A stretch of 64,000 nt of DNA, taken from NCBI GenBank assembly GCA_964621755.1, contig CAZUPI010000004.1, positions 1 to 64,000 of the forward strand. The letters run 5' to 3'. The notes beneath the pieces were generated by a model that saw only the letters and a program-made list of their open reading frames with translations, made no database searches and was not told where the DNA came from. Each line of letters opens with the position of its first letter. Position 1 is the first letter of the stretch. This DNA is from UMGS1696 sp964621755. GTDB lineage: Bacteria; Bacillota; Clostridia; Oscillospirales; CAG-272. The translations under genes were made by a program, and so were the position numbers. Below, in pieces: positions 24,907 to 33,334 of this stretch.

Positions 24907-27900
24907 TCAGTCTTTTTTCACGGAGATTGTTACTTTTTCGCCGTTTACGTCCCATTCCTTGGTATATCCCTCGATGGGTTCGAAGGTCAGCGTATCGCAG
25001 AGAACGGTCCCTTTCAGCTCGTCAGAATCGGCACGGAGGATTTCCTCAACCTTTGCGCTGCCGGTCACTGATACGGTGATATGATCGGTTACGACAAAGT
25101 CAGCTTCCTTGCGCATGGTCTGGATTTTGGAGATAACTTCGCGCACGAAGCCTTCACTTATCAGCTCGGGGGTGAGGTTGGTATCAAGGGCGACTGCGAC
25201 GCCGCCTGCAGCAAGGCTGAAGTAGCCGGGCTTCTGCTTGACGTCGATGAGAAGGTCGTCACGGGTCAGTTCAACCGGTGTACCGTCGAATTCGAGGCGG
25301 AGCATGCCGGTGGATTCGAGCTCAGACATGGCCTTATTGCCGTCGAATGCTTCATCCTGGAGGGTCGTTCTGATTTTGCCGAGGAGCTTGCCGTACTTCG
25401 GTCCGACCGTTTTGAGGTTCGGCTTGAAGGAGTACGAAGACAGGGCGGACACGTCGGCGGTGAAGCGGACTTCCTTAACGTTCAGCTCGTCGCGGATGAC
25501 GTCGGAGTAGATTTCGCCGAGCGCTTTGCCGTTTTCGTCCGCTTTGACGTACATAGCGGACAGCGGCTGACGGTTTTTGATATTCGCACCGTTTCTTGCT
25601 GCGCGTCCGAGAACGACGACGTCGACGACGGCTTTCATATCGGCTTCGAGCGCCTTGTCAATCATGGATTCGTCCGCGGCGGGATAGGAGCAGAGGTGGA
25701 CGGATTCCGGCGCATTCTTGTCGACGGAGCATACGAGGTTGCGGTAGATATCGTCCGCCATGAACGGAATCATCGGAGCGGCCGCTTTTACAATGGTGAC
25801 GAGCGCGGTGTAAAGGGTCATATAAGCGGCGATCTTGTCGTCGGTCATGTCGGTGCCCCAATAGCGTTCGCGGGAGCGGCGGACATACCAGTTCGACAGT
25901 TCGTCGACAAATTCGGACAGCGCCTTCGCGGATTCGGGGATGCGGTAGCCTGCGAGGTGGGCGTCGACGGTCTGGACGGTGGTGTTCAGCACCGAGAGGA
26001 TATACTTATCCATGACGCTGAGCTTGCAGTCGGCGAGGGAATATTTGGTCGGGTCAAATGAATCGATATCGGCATAGAGAACGTAGAAGGCGTAGGTATT
26101 CCAAAGGGTGCCGAGGAATTTGCGCTGTCCTTCGGTGACGGCCTTGCCGCTGAATCGGGACGGCAGCCACGGTGCGCTGTTGGTATAGAAATACCATCTG
26201 ATAGCGTCCGCGCCGTAGGTGTTCAAGGCATCGAACGGATCAACCGCGTTTCCTTTGGATTTGGACATCTTTTGACCGTTTTCATCCTGCACGTGACCGA
26301 GCACGATGACGTTTTTATACGGTGCGCAGTCGAACAGGAGGGTGGAGATTGCCATAAGGGAATAGAACCAGCCACGGGTCTGGTCGACCGCCTCGCTGAT
26401 GAAGTCTGCGGGGAACTGCGCTTTGAAAAGATCTTCGTTTTCGAAGGGGTAATGGTGCTGTGCGAAGGGCATGGAGCCGGAGTCGAACCAGCAGTCGATG
26501 ACTTCCGGTACGCGGTGCATCTCGCCGCCGCACTTCGGGCACTTTATCGTGACTGCGTCGATATAGGGGCGGTGAAGCTCGATATCGTCGGGGCAGTTAT
26601 CGGACATTTCCTTCAGCTCCGCGATGCTTCCGACAGGATGGCGGTGTCCGCAGGAGCATTCCCAAATGTTGAGCGGGGTGCCCCAATAGCGGTTACGGGA
26701 GACAGCCCAATCCTGAACGTTCTCCAGCCAGTCGCCGAAGCGTCCTTTGCCGATGGATTCGGGAATCCAGTTTACGGTATTGTTATTCTTAATAAGGTTG
26801 TCGCGGACCTTGGTCATTTCGATGTACCACGATTCGCGTGCGTAGTAGATCAGAGGAGTGTCGCATCTCCAGCAGTGGGGATATTCATGCTCAAACTTCG
26901 GCGCGTCGAACAGTTTGCCCTGCGCGCGGAGGTCGTCGAGGATGATCGGGTCGGCTTTCTTGACGAAGATGCCTTCGTACGGGGTATCGGCGGTCAGATT
27001 GCCCTTTGCGTCGACGAATTGAACAAACGGGAAGCCGTATTTTTTGCAGACGCGCGCGTCGTCTTCACCGAATGCGGGCGCCATGTGAACGATACCGGTA
27101 CCGTCGCTCATGGTGACGTAGTTGTCGCAGGTGACGTAGTGCGCCTTTTTGTTCTGCTTTGCGGCGGCGATTCCGGCGCATTCGAACAGCGGCTCATATT
27201 CGCGGTATTCGAGGTCGCGGCCCGTATATTCCTCGACAATAGTATATGCGGGGGCGTCATCGGTCTTGAGTTTTCCGAGAACGGCGTCGAGAAGGGCTTT
27301 TGCCATGTAGTAGGTATAGCCGTCTGCGGCGTTGACCTTGCAGTAGGTTTCGTCGGGATTGACGCAGAGCGCAAGGTTGGAGGGAAGGGTCCACGGTGTG
27401 GTTGTCCACGCGAGGAAGTAGGCGTCCTCACCTTTTGCTTTGAAGCGGACGACAGCGGAGCGCTCTTTTACGGTTTTATATCCCTGTGCGACCTCCTGAG
27501 CGGAGAGGGGGGTACCGCAGCGCGGGCAGTAGGGAACGATTTTGAATCCCTTATACAGAAGGCCCTTATTCCAGATTTCCTTGAGCGCCCACCATTCGGA
27601 CTCGATGAAGTTATTGTCATAGGTTACATAGGGGTGATCCATATCGGCCCAGAAGCCGACGGCGCCGGAGAAATCCTCCCACATCCCCTTGTATTTCCAG
27701 ACGGATTTTTTGCACTCGTTGATGAACGGTTCGAGACCGTACTGTTCGATTTGGTCCTTGCCATCGAGGCCGAGCTTTTTCTCGACTTCGATTTCGACGG
27801 GGAGACCGTGGGTATCCCAGCCGGCTTTACGCGGAACGTCGCAGCCCTTCATCCAGTGGTAGCGCGGAATCATATCTTTAATGACACGGGTGAGAACGTG

Positions 27901-28071
27901 ACCGATATGCGGCTTACCGTTTGCGGTCGGGGGGCCGTCGTAGAAGGTGTAACCCGGCCGTCCTTCGCTTAGCTCGAGCTGTTTTTCGAAGATTTTGTTC
28001 TCGTTCCAGAACTTCAATACTTCGCGTTCGCGCTCAACAAAATTTAAGTTAGTTTGAACTTTATTGTACAT
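24907..28071 (-). CDS. ileS: Isoleucyl-tRNA synthetase
   Basis: IleS charges tRNA-Ile with isoleucine. The 1054-residue enzyme shows the class I signatures PPTANGKPHIGH (HIGH motif, about residue 47-58) and KMSKSKGN (KMSKS), with the connective-peptide editing domain between. Cysteine pairs CPRCGTPLS, CWRCDTPLIYYA and CPKCGGEMHR are zinc-ribbon-like inserts common in the longer IleS type. The C-terminal anticodon-binding region is complete. Transcription is governed by a T-box with an isoleucine (ATC) specifier upstream. A single-gene unit; no lspA or divIVA neighbour is present. Confidence 0.97.
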   Translation of the reverse strand: MYNKVQTNLNFVEREREVLKFWNENKIFEKQLELSEGRPGYTFYDGPPTANGKPHIGHVLTRVIKDMIPRYHWMKGCDVPRKAGWDTHGLPVEIEVEKKLGLDGKDQIEQYGLEPFINECKKSVWKYKGMWEDFSGAVGFWADMDHPYVTYDNNFIESEWWALKEIWNKGLLYKGFKIVPYCPRCGTPLSAQEVAQGYKTVKERSAVVRFKAKGEDAYFLAWTTTPWTLPSNLALCVNPDETYCKVNAADGYTYYMAKALLDAVLGKLKTDDAPAYTIVEEYTGRDLEYREYEPLFECAGIAAAKQNKKAHYVTCDNYVTMSDGTGIVHMAPAFGEDDARVCKKYGFPFVQFVDAKGNLTADTPYEGIFVKKADPIILDDLRAQGKLFDAPKFEHEYPHCWRCDTPLIYYARESWYIEMTKVRDNLIKNNNTVNWIPESIGKGRFGDWLENVQDWAVSRNRYWGTPLNIWECSCGHRHPVGSIAELKEMSDNCPDDIELHRPYIDAVTIKCPKCGGEMHRVPEVIDCWFDSGSMPFAQHHYPFENEDLFKAQFPADFISEAVDQTRGWFYSLMAISTLLFDCAPYKNVIVLGHVQDENGQKMSKSKGNAVDPFDALNTYGADAIRWYFYTNSAPWLPSRFSGKAVTEGQRKFLGTLWNTYAFYVLYADIDSFDPTKYSLADCKLSVMDKYILSVLNTTVQTVDAHLAGYRIPESAKALSEFVDELSNWYVRRSRERYWGTDMTDDKIAAYMTLYTALVTIVKAAAPMIPFMADDIYRNLVCSVDKNAPESVHLCSYPAADESMIDKALEADMKAVVDVVVLGRAARNGANIKNRQPLSAMYVKADENGKALGEIYSDVIRDELNVKEVRFTADVSALSSYSFKPNLKTVGPKYGKLLGKIRTTLQDEAFDGNKAMSELESTGMLRLEFDGTPVELTRDDLLIDVKQKPGYFSLAAGGVAVALDTNLTPELISEGFVREVISKIQTMRKEADFVVTDHITVSVTGSAKVEEILRADSDELKGTVLCDTLTFEPIEGYTKEWDVNGEKVTISVKKD

Positions 28072-28084
28072 AAAAAATTTGTTT

Positions 28085-28106
28085 TTCGGGGAAATGATTT
28101 TCCCGA
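28085..28106. repeat. Hairpin between T-box terminator and ileS
   Basis: TTCGGGGAAA and TTTTCCCGAA form an imperfect stem about 15 bases before the ileS start codon. It may be a translational or stability element, or a partial copy of the intergenic palindrome family. Confidence 0.4.
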
Positions 28107-28141
28107 AAACCCCTTTCCAAAAACATTATGCAGCGTAAAAC

Positions 28142-28166
28142 AAAAAATCCCGGACTTTGTCCGGGA
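28142..28166 (-). terminator. T-box terminator hairpin
   Basis: On the minus strand TCCCGGAC pairs with GTCCGGGA over an AAA loop and runs into TTTTTT. It is the conditional terminator of the ileS T-box. Confidence 0.9.
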
Positions 28167-28368
28167 CAGAAAAATTCTGCTATACCACTCGCACACATGA
28201 TACGTCTCCGCAATAACGGTCGGAATCCGGTATCGGCTACTTCCGGCGTCTGCCGATTTCACCATACGGCTCGGGAATGATTTTCCGCGGGGCATCGTAC
28301 CGGCTCTCACCAAATCCGGCTCTCTTGGACTAAAACCTTACGCGTACTCTTTTCCGTCTTTGCCTTTG
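28142..28368 (-). promoter_or_regulatory. T-box riboswitch (isoleucine) controlling ileS
   Basis: Read on the minus strand after the promoter, the leader has a stem I with GACGGAAAAGAGTA, AGAGAGCCGG and the GGTGAGAGCC apical element. ATC (28281-28279) sits where the specifier codon belongs, within GGAAAATCATTCCC. The antiterminator T-box core is GAGTGGTATAGC, with TGGT (28187-28184) to pair with the uncharged tRNA 3' end. A competing terminator (28142-28166) follows. When uncharged tRNA-Ile accumulates the terminator is prevented and ileS is read. The ATC specifier agrees with the downstream gene. Confidence 0.9.
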
Positions 28369-28374
28369 GACTAT

Positions 28375-28403
28375 ATTATATAATATATTGTGCGGTTTGT
28401 CAA
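28375..28403 (-). promoter_or_regulatory. Consensus promoter for the ileS T-box transcript
   Basis: On the minus strand: TTGACA, 17-base spacer, TATAAT, both consensus, placed directly before the T-box leader. Confidence 0.88.
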
Positions 28404-28449
28404 GTGAAAATATTTAAAAACCTCGAATCTTTGGACACAGGCGGGAAAG

Positions 28450-28785
28450 TCAGTCCACCACATAGACCGCAAAAGGAGTATTTATCTGTGCAGGATCGGT
28501 TTCCATGATCTCTCCGTCAAAGACGACGCGGATTTCGTCCCCGACCGTTACCTCCGGGAAACCGTCGGCAGCTATCGTTTCGCGGCTGATGAATACCTGA
28601 CCTCCTACCGACATGCCGGATTGACCTTTGTCGGTGCATTCCGCAAGGATGCTGCTGTCGCAAACTTCGAGAACCTTTGCGTTGAAGTAGTCCTGTCCGT
28701 TTTCGTCGACCTCGTCTTTTGCGCAGCAGACGAGAAGCAGCGCAATGACAATCAGTGTGAGCATTAAAGTGAAGATTCTTTTCAT
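28450..28785 (-). CDS. Small lipoprotein, DUF3221-like
   Basis: This 111-residue protein has a lipoprotein signal (hydrophobic run ending LLLVCC). A compact beta-rich domain follows, with YFNAKVLEV, SILAECTD and a final VFDGEIMETDPAQINTPFAV. The DGxIMETxPxQI pattern is typical of DUF3221/YobA-like small domains, of unknown function. The start at 28785 follows AAGGAG; the frame extends to 28884 without a ribosome-binding site. It stands alone, divergent from the Gfo/Idh/MocA gene. Confidence 0.75.
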   Translation of the reverse strand: MKRIFTLMLTLIVIALLLVCCAKDEVDENGQDYFNAKVLEVCDSSILAECTDKGQSGMSVGGQVFISRETIAADGFPEVTVGDEIRVVFDGEIMETDPAQINTPFAVYVVD

Positions 28786-28877
28786 ATGAGATCTCCTTCC
28801 GAAAATTATGTTATTTAATAGACGTTTCCCGTATAGCAAAAGTTCCCCCGCAATAAAATAAATTTTCACCTGATTTA

Positions 28878-28906
28878 TTGACATATCACGGGGAAACTGC
28901 TATACT
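28878..28906 (+). promoter_or_regulatory. Promoter for the Gfo/Idh/MocA gene
   Basis: TTGACA (28878-28883), 17-base spacer, TATACT (28901-28906). The leader to the ATG at 29085 is about 170 bases and holds a hairpin formed by CGCGGCTTTC and GGAAAGCGCG (about 28996-29022) with no recognisable riboswitch class. Confidence 0.82.
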
Positions 28907-29084
28907 TAAAACACATTTAAAAAGTTTTAGAAAAACGGATCAACCCCGTGACCGAGCGTCCAAATGCCAGCCACCCACAAAGATCCAAGTTCTTTGCGCG
29001 GCTTTCTTTCAGGAAAGCGCGTTCCCTTTTCCATACAATTTGTAAAAACAAAATTCCTATATAACACCAAGGGAGGAAACCAAA

Positions 29085-30068
29085 ATGTTAAAAGTAGCAA
29101 TGCTCTCGAAGTGGCATGTTCATGCCGGCGGTTACGCCAACTTCATCAAAAATTGCGGAAAGTGCGAAATTGTAGCCGTATGGGACGATAATACCGCACG
29201 CGGCGAGAGCTGGGCGAAGGAGCTCGGATGCGAATTCATCCCCTGCCTCGATACGCTCCTCGCGAGAGACGATATCCAAGCGGTTATCTGCGACGCACCG
29301 ACGACAGCGCATCACGATATCCTCGTGAAGGCCGCAAGGGCGGGAAAGCACATCTTCACCGAAAAGGCGCTCTGCCCGACAGTTGCCGAATGTCTCGACG
29401 TGAAGAAGGCCATTGAGGAAGCCGGCGTCACCTTCGTTATCAGCTATCCGCAGAGAGGCAGACCGTGCGTACAGTTCGCAAAGCGCATGATAGATGAGGG
29501 CGCGTTTGGAGATGTGACCCTCGTTCGTACCCGTGACGCGCACTCCGGCGTATCCGGAAACTGGCTCCCGGATTATTGGTTCGAAAAGAAGGACGCTGCC
29601 GGCGGTGCGATGATGGACCTCGGCTGCCATCCGATGTATCTGCTCGCTTACTTCCTCGGCAAGCCGAGGAGAGTGACCGGTATGTTCACCTCGCCTTACG
29701 GTAAGCCGGTTGACGAGAACGCGGTTGCGATCGCAGAGTTCGCGGGCGGCGCGCTCGGCGTAGCAGAAACTGGATTCGACTCTCACAACTCGCCGCAGAC
29801 CATCGAAATCTACGGCACAAAAGGCTCGATGATTGCGCACGGGGAGGATGTGCAGTTCTCCAGCCAGAAGCTCGGCGGCATCGTCGGCGGATTCATCAGG
29901 CCTGACCTCCCGCACCCGAAAAAGTCTCCGCTGGAGCAGTTTGTTGATGCGGTTTCCGAAGGCAAAGGCTCACCGGAAGGGCTCGGCATAGACGACGCAA
30001 TCGCCCTCACAGAGCTTCTCGAAAACGCTTACAAGGGCGACGAGAGCAATACGATTGTGAAAATATAA
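29085..30068 (+). CDS. Gfo/Idh/MocA-family oxidoreductase
   Basis: This 327-residue NAD(P)-dependent sugar (acid) oxidoreductase has an N-terminal Rossmann fold, with the conserved AGKHIFTEKALCPT (the EKP-like strand, here EKA) at about residue 87-100. The C-terminal alpha/beta domain holds AGGAMMDLGCHPMYLLAYFL, whose D-x-G-x-H matches the catalytic aspartate/histidine region of the family. Substrate unknown; in Clostridia these often act on inositol, glycoside or amino-sugar derivatives. A GGGAGG ribosome-binding site precedes the ATG. It is a single-gene unit with its own promoter and terminator-like palindrome. Confidence 0.9.
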   Translation: MLKVAMLSKWHVHAGGYANFIKNCGKCEIVAVWDDNTARGESWAKELGCEFIPCLDTLLARDDIQAVICDAPTTAHHDILVKAARAGKHIFTEKALCPTVAECLDVKKAIEEAGVTFVISYPQRGRPCVQFAKRMIDEGAFGDVTLVRTRDAHSGVSGNWLPDYWFEKKDAAGGAMMDLGCHPMYLLAYFLGKPRRVTGMFTSPYGKPVDENAVAIAEFAGGALGVAETGFDSHNSPQTIEIYGTKGSMIAHGEDVQFSSQKLGGIVGGFIRPDLPHPKKSPLEQFVDAVSEGKGSPEGLGIDDAIALTELLENAYKGDESNTIVKI

Positions 30069-30082
30069 ATGGGGACGCGAAT

Positions 30083-30111
30083 GGGGGAACCTTTTTGGAA
30101 AAGGTTCCCCC
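30083..30111. terminator. Palindrome-family hairpin after the oxidoreductase
   Basis: GGGGGAACCTTTT pairs with AAAAGGTTCCCCC over a TGG loop, perfect over 13 bp and followed by AACCCTTTTC. It is a clean member of the intergenic palindrome family and separates the oxidoreductase from yqeG. Confidence 0.75.
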
Positions 30112-30138
30112 AACCCTTTTCAGACAGGAGGATGGGCG

Positions 30139-30648
30139 ATGATTTTAGAAAAGCTGCTTATGCCCGATGAGATGTACGATACGTTTATGCTGGTGACGCC
30201 GGAGCATCTTCTGGCCCTCGGAAAGCGGTTTATCCTTTGCGATATCGACAACACGCTAGCGACCTATGACGACCCGGCGCCGCCGGATACTGTGGTGCAG
30301 TGGTGCGAGAATATGAACCGGAAGGGGATAACGGTGGCGTTCGTATCGAATAATAACGAGGCTCGGGTGGCGTTGTTCAATCGGAACTTTGGCTATGTGG
30401 CGTATGCGAAGGCGCACAAGCCTTGTACCGGAAAGCTGAAGCGAGCCATGCGTGAGCTCGGCGCGGACAAAGAGACTGCGGTCCTTCTCGGGGACCAGCT
30501 GCTGACCGACGCTGCCGCGGCAAATTCCGCTGGGCTGTACTGTATCATCGTTCCGCCGATAAAGGATAAGACGAGCTTGTTTTTCCGCTTCAAGCGGTGG
30601 ATTGAAAAGCCATATGTGAAAAAATTCAAGCAGAAAAAACAAAGGTGA
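30139..30648 (+). CDS. yqeG: YqeG-family HAD-IIIA phosphatase
   Basis: This 169-residue HAD phosphatase has CDIDNTLATYD (nucleophile and acid/base aspartates), the lysine region AKAHKPCTGKLKRAM, and GDQLLTDAAAANSAG (motif IV). YqeG-family members relate to phosphatidylglycerophosphate phosphatases of plants and algae and to ribosome-associated gene clusters in Bacillus; the substrate here is not proven. GGAGG precedes the ATG. The stop codon overlaps the left arm of a strong terminator. Confidence 0.9.
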   Translation: MILEKLLMPDEMYDTFMLVTPEHLLALGKRFILCDIDNTLATYDDPAPPDTVVQWCENMNRKGITVAFVSNNNEARVALFNRNFGYVAYAKAHKPCTGKLKRAMRELGADKETAVLLGDQLLTDAAAANSAGLYCIIVPPIKDKTSLFFRFKRWIEKPYVKKFKQKKQR

Positions 30649-30680
30649 GGTATTTTGCGGCAATACCTCACCTTTTTTAT
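30643..30680 (+). terminator. Bidirectional terminator after yqeG
   Basis: AGGTGAGGTATT (30643-30654) pairs with AATACCTCACCT (30662-30673), 12 bp with a 7-base loop, followed by TTTTTT. It lies between convergent yqeG and the M24 peptidase gene. Confidence 0.88.
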
Positions 30681-30717
30681 AAAAAAGTTTTGAAGGGGGT
30701 AACGCATCCCCATTCCC

Positions 30718-31794
30718 TCATATCTCAATCAATTCCTTCGGGCAGTTTGTCAAGTTTCTCTTGCCGCCTGGGGTGATGAGCACCATGTCTTCGATGCGGC
30801 AGCCGTATTTGCCTTCGATGTAGATACCGGGCTCGACTGTGACGATTTGACCAACCTTCAGCGTGGTATCTCCCATGCCGCCGGACAGACCGGGCTGCTC
30901 GTGAATCTCAAGACCGACTCCGTGACCGAGAGAGTGACCGAAGCATCCCTGATATCCCGCGCCGTCGATGATGTCGCGCGCGACTTTATCCATATCGGCG
31001 TTTTTTACACCCTCTGTGATGGCGTCGATTGCCGCCAGCTGTGCGGACAGAACGGTGTTGTACAGCTTCTTCATGTCGGCGTCAGCTTTGCCGATGACGA
31101 TGGTTCTCGTCATATCGGAGTGATATCCGTTTATCATAGCGCCGTAGTCCATGGTGAGGAAGCCCCTTTCCAGCTTCACCGGACGCGGAACGCCGTGGGG
31201 TCTCGAGGAAGCGGAGCCGGATACGCAAATCGTGTCAAACGACGGCTTTTCACTGCCGTTCTTCTTCATGTAATATTCCAGCTCGGCTGCAACCTCTGTT
31301 TCGGTCATATCGTAGGCGACCGTTTTGACGATGTGCTCGAACGCTCCTTCTGCGATGCGCTGTGCGGCCACGATATTCTCTACCTCGTCGTCGGTCTTAT
31401 AGGAGCGGATATCGGTGAAAATACCGCCGATCGGGCAGAATTCCACGCCCATACCGTCCAGCGACTTCTGGATTCGGTTCAGCTCGGCGCAGGTCATGCG
31501 GCGGTCTTCGTAGCCAATTGTTTTTACGCCGCAGTCGCGCACGATTTCGTTCAGCGTCGGCTTGCCGGGCAGGCATACTTCAAAGGATTTGGAGGATTCT
31601 GCTTTTGCTGCCTCGATATAGCGGAAATCGGCGAAAACATACGCCTTTTCCCCCGTGATGACAAGATAGCCGTCCGGATTGTCAAATGCAGACATATAGA
31701 GGTGGTTTTCAGCGGAGTTTACGTATATCGCGTCAAGACCCATCTCGGACATCTTTTCGCGCAGCGCGGCGAGTCGGGCATCCATTACATTCAT
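30718..31794 (-). CDS. M24-family aminopeptidase P (Xaa-Pro aminopeptidase type)
   Basis: This 358-residue cytoplasmic metallopeptidase releases N-terminal residues next to proline. It has an N-terminal creatinase-like domain (about 1-130). The pita-bread catalytic domain holds all five metal ligands: Asp in LTMDYGAM, Asp in HSDMTRT, His in GHSLGHGVGLEIHE, Glu in VTVEPGIY and Glu in CRIEDMV. The start at 31794 is chosen because AAGGAAG lies 7 bases upstream. It stands alone downstream of tRNA-Val on the same strand. Confidence 0.93.
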   Translation of the reverse strand: MNVMDARLAALREKMSEMGLDAIYVNSAENHLYMSAFDNPDGYLVITGEKAYVFADFRYIEAAKAESSKSFEVCLPGKPTLNEIVRDCGVKTIGYEDRRMTCAELNRIQKSLDGMGVEFCPIGGIFTDIRSYKTDDEVENIVAAQRIAEGAFEHIVKTVAYDMTETEVAAELEYYMKKNGSEKPSFDTICVSGSASSRPHGVPRPVKLERGFLTMDYGAMINGYHSDMTRTIVIGKADADMKKLYNTVLSAQLAAIDAITEGVKNADMDKVARDIIDGAGYQGCFGHSLGHGVGLEIHEQPGLSGGMGDTTLKVGQIVTVEPGIYIEGKYGCRIEDMVLITPGGKRNLTNCPKELIEI

Positions 31795-31866
31795 AACAGT
31801 ACTTCCTTATGTATAAAAATAATTTCCGGTAAATTGAAAGACGGCGAACCTTTCAGTTCGCCTTCA

Positions 31867-31940
31867 TGGAAACATTGGGGCTCGAACCCAAGACCTCTCG
31901 GATGTGAACCGAACGCTCTGACCAGCTGAGCTATGCTTCC
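31867..31940 (-). tRNA. tRNA-Val (anticodon CAC)
   Basis: On the minus strand: acceptor GGAAGCA/TGTTTCC, D-arm GCTCAGCTGGTCAGAGC, anticodon stem TTCGG/CCGAG with loop TTCACAT (anticodon CAC, codon GTG), and T-arm TTGGG-TTCGAGC-CCCAA. The CCA end is not encoded. It is upstream of the M24 peptidase gene on the same strand. Confidence 0.93.
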
Positions 31941-32072
31941 GTCTCCGTATATTATACCACGAATTTGTCTGTTTGTCTATATCAAATTGAGGAAATTCAA
32001 GAAATTTTTTTGCCGATACCGGATAAATTGTAAAAAGTCAATTAAGATTCGGATAATTCTCCGAAGAACCTC

Positions 32073-32100
32073 TTGTTTTCAGCGGATATCGTTGTATAAT
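32073..32100 (+). promoter_or_regulatory. Probable promoter for the sortase operon
   Basis: TTGTTT (32073-32078), 16-base spacer, TATAAT (32095-32100). The -35 is weak. The long leader to 32228 contains a strong inverted repeat. Confidence 0.6.
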
Positions 32101-32129
32101 AATATTAAAACGCGAGTTTGACACGGCTG

Positions 32130-32181
32130 AGCGATTAGGGTCCGGACTGACAGAGGAAACTTATGCGGTCCCCTAATCGCT
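32130..32181 (+). other. Structured leader: 11-bp inverted repeat before sortase gene
   Basis: AGCGATTAGGG (32130-32140) pairs perfectly with CCCTAATCGCT (32171-32181), enclosing a 30-base loop that contains CCGGACTGACAGAGG. No T-run follows, so it is not an ordinary terminator. It lies between the probable promoter and the sortase ribosome-binding site. The class is unknown to me. Confidence 0.55.
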
Positions 32182-32227
32182 TGCTGTATTGTTTCTCATA
32201 CATTTCTCCCCTCGGATGGAGGCATTC

Positions 32228-33313
32228 ATGAATTTTTTGAAAAAAATAAAATTGACGCTTGGCAAGAGAACGGGCGGCGAGGATGATATGGATGGCGAGC
32301 TGTTCTTTGATAGCGACCTATCTGACGTTCAGAACGGCACATTCCTGAACTCCCTTGACGAGCTGTCAGAAGGAGATATTGAGCTCAATGAAACTGCGGC
32401 GCGCACCGCAAAGCTTTCCGTGCTTGAGATTGTCCGACGCGTGATGTCTTGTTTCTTTCTCGTTGCGTTTATCGTAGGCTGCATCATGCTGGTGCAGAAC
32501 CTTGCGGCAAGGCGGAAGGGAGCGGAAATTTACGCACAGCTCGAGCAGGAGTTTTTCTCCACCGGATTCAGCCTCGATTTATCGAACGCCTTCCGTCCCG
32601 ACGAGGGAGAGGTGAAGTATCTCGCCGAGGATAAGGAATCCCCGACCCTTGCGGATATGACCTCCACCCTGAACGACATTGAGTCCTCTTCCGAAACGGA
32701 TTTCATCCTCCCCGAACAGAAGGAGTACAACGAGGATCTTGAAAAAATGCGCGCCGGACTCGCGTCTCTGGCGCAGATCAACCCCGATGTGTACGGCTGG
32801 ATCAGCATAGAAGGAACCGAAATCAACTATCCGCTCGTGCAGGGAACCGACAACGACTACTACCTCGACCACGCATATACAGGAGATTATCTTCCGGTAG
32901 GCTCCATTTTTGTGGATTACCGCTGCAACGAGTCCATCACCAAAAACTACAACACTGTCATCTACGGACACAATATCACCTCCGGCTCCATGTTCCACGA
33001 CGTCTCCAAGTTCTTCCGCGACAGCTATTTTGAGAATACCTACATATACATATATACTATGGATGGCATATATGTATATGAGCCGTTCGCCATCTACGAG
33101 ACCCGATACGACTACAACTACTTCAAAACCAGCTTTACCTCAGCGGACGACTTTATCCAGTTCGCAGAGGAGGTGCGCGACAACTCGTCTAAACAAAAGG
33201 ATGTCTCCTTCACGGGGAATGACCGCATTATCACCTTGTCCACTTGTACCAACGGCGCGTATTATGCGCGCTATGCCCTCCACGCAAAATTGATTAAGAC
33301 GATTGTAGATTGA
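32228..33313 (+). CDS. srtB: Class B sortase
   Basis: Sortases cleave a C-terminal sorting signal of exported proteins and link them to the cell wall. This 361-residue enzyme has an acidic 65-residue cytoplasmic N-terminal extension, one membrane segment (about 70-92), a Ser/Glu-rich stalk and the catalytic beta-barrel: His248 (VIYGHNI), Cys340 (LSTCTNG) and Arg348 (ARYALHAKL). The layout matches class B. The start at 32228 follows GGAGG at 6 bases; the frame extends upstream to 32189 without a site. It is first in a tight unit with rlmA and a GT2 gene. A candidate substrate with an APQTFD tail is encoded at 47541. Confidence 0.9.
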   Translation: MNFLKKIKLTLGKRTGGEDDMDGELFFDSDLSDVQNGTFLNSLDELSEGDIELNETAARTAKLSVLEIVRRVMSCFFLVAFIVGCIMLVQNLAARRKGAEIYAQLEQEFFSTGFSLDLSNAFRPDEGEVKYLAEDKESPTLADMTSTLNDIESSSETDFILPEQKEYNEDLEKMRAGLASLAQINPDVYGWISIEGTEINYPLVQGTDNDYYLDHAYTGDYLPVGSIFVDYRCNESITKNYNTVIYGHNITSGSMFHDVSKFFRDSYFENTYIYIYTMDGIYVYEPFAIYETRYDYNYFKTSFTSADDFIQFAEEVRDNSSKQKDVSFTGNDRIITLSTCTNGAYYARYALHAKLIKTIVD

Positions 33314-33334
33314 TTTATCACAAGGACAAACAAC

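Noticed and set aside
26272..27972. Plus-strand frame of 566 codons
   Set aside because: It lies wholly opposite ileS, is made of anti-codon-biased sequence, has no ribosome-binding site, and ileS is certain from its HIGH and KMSKS motifs.
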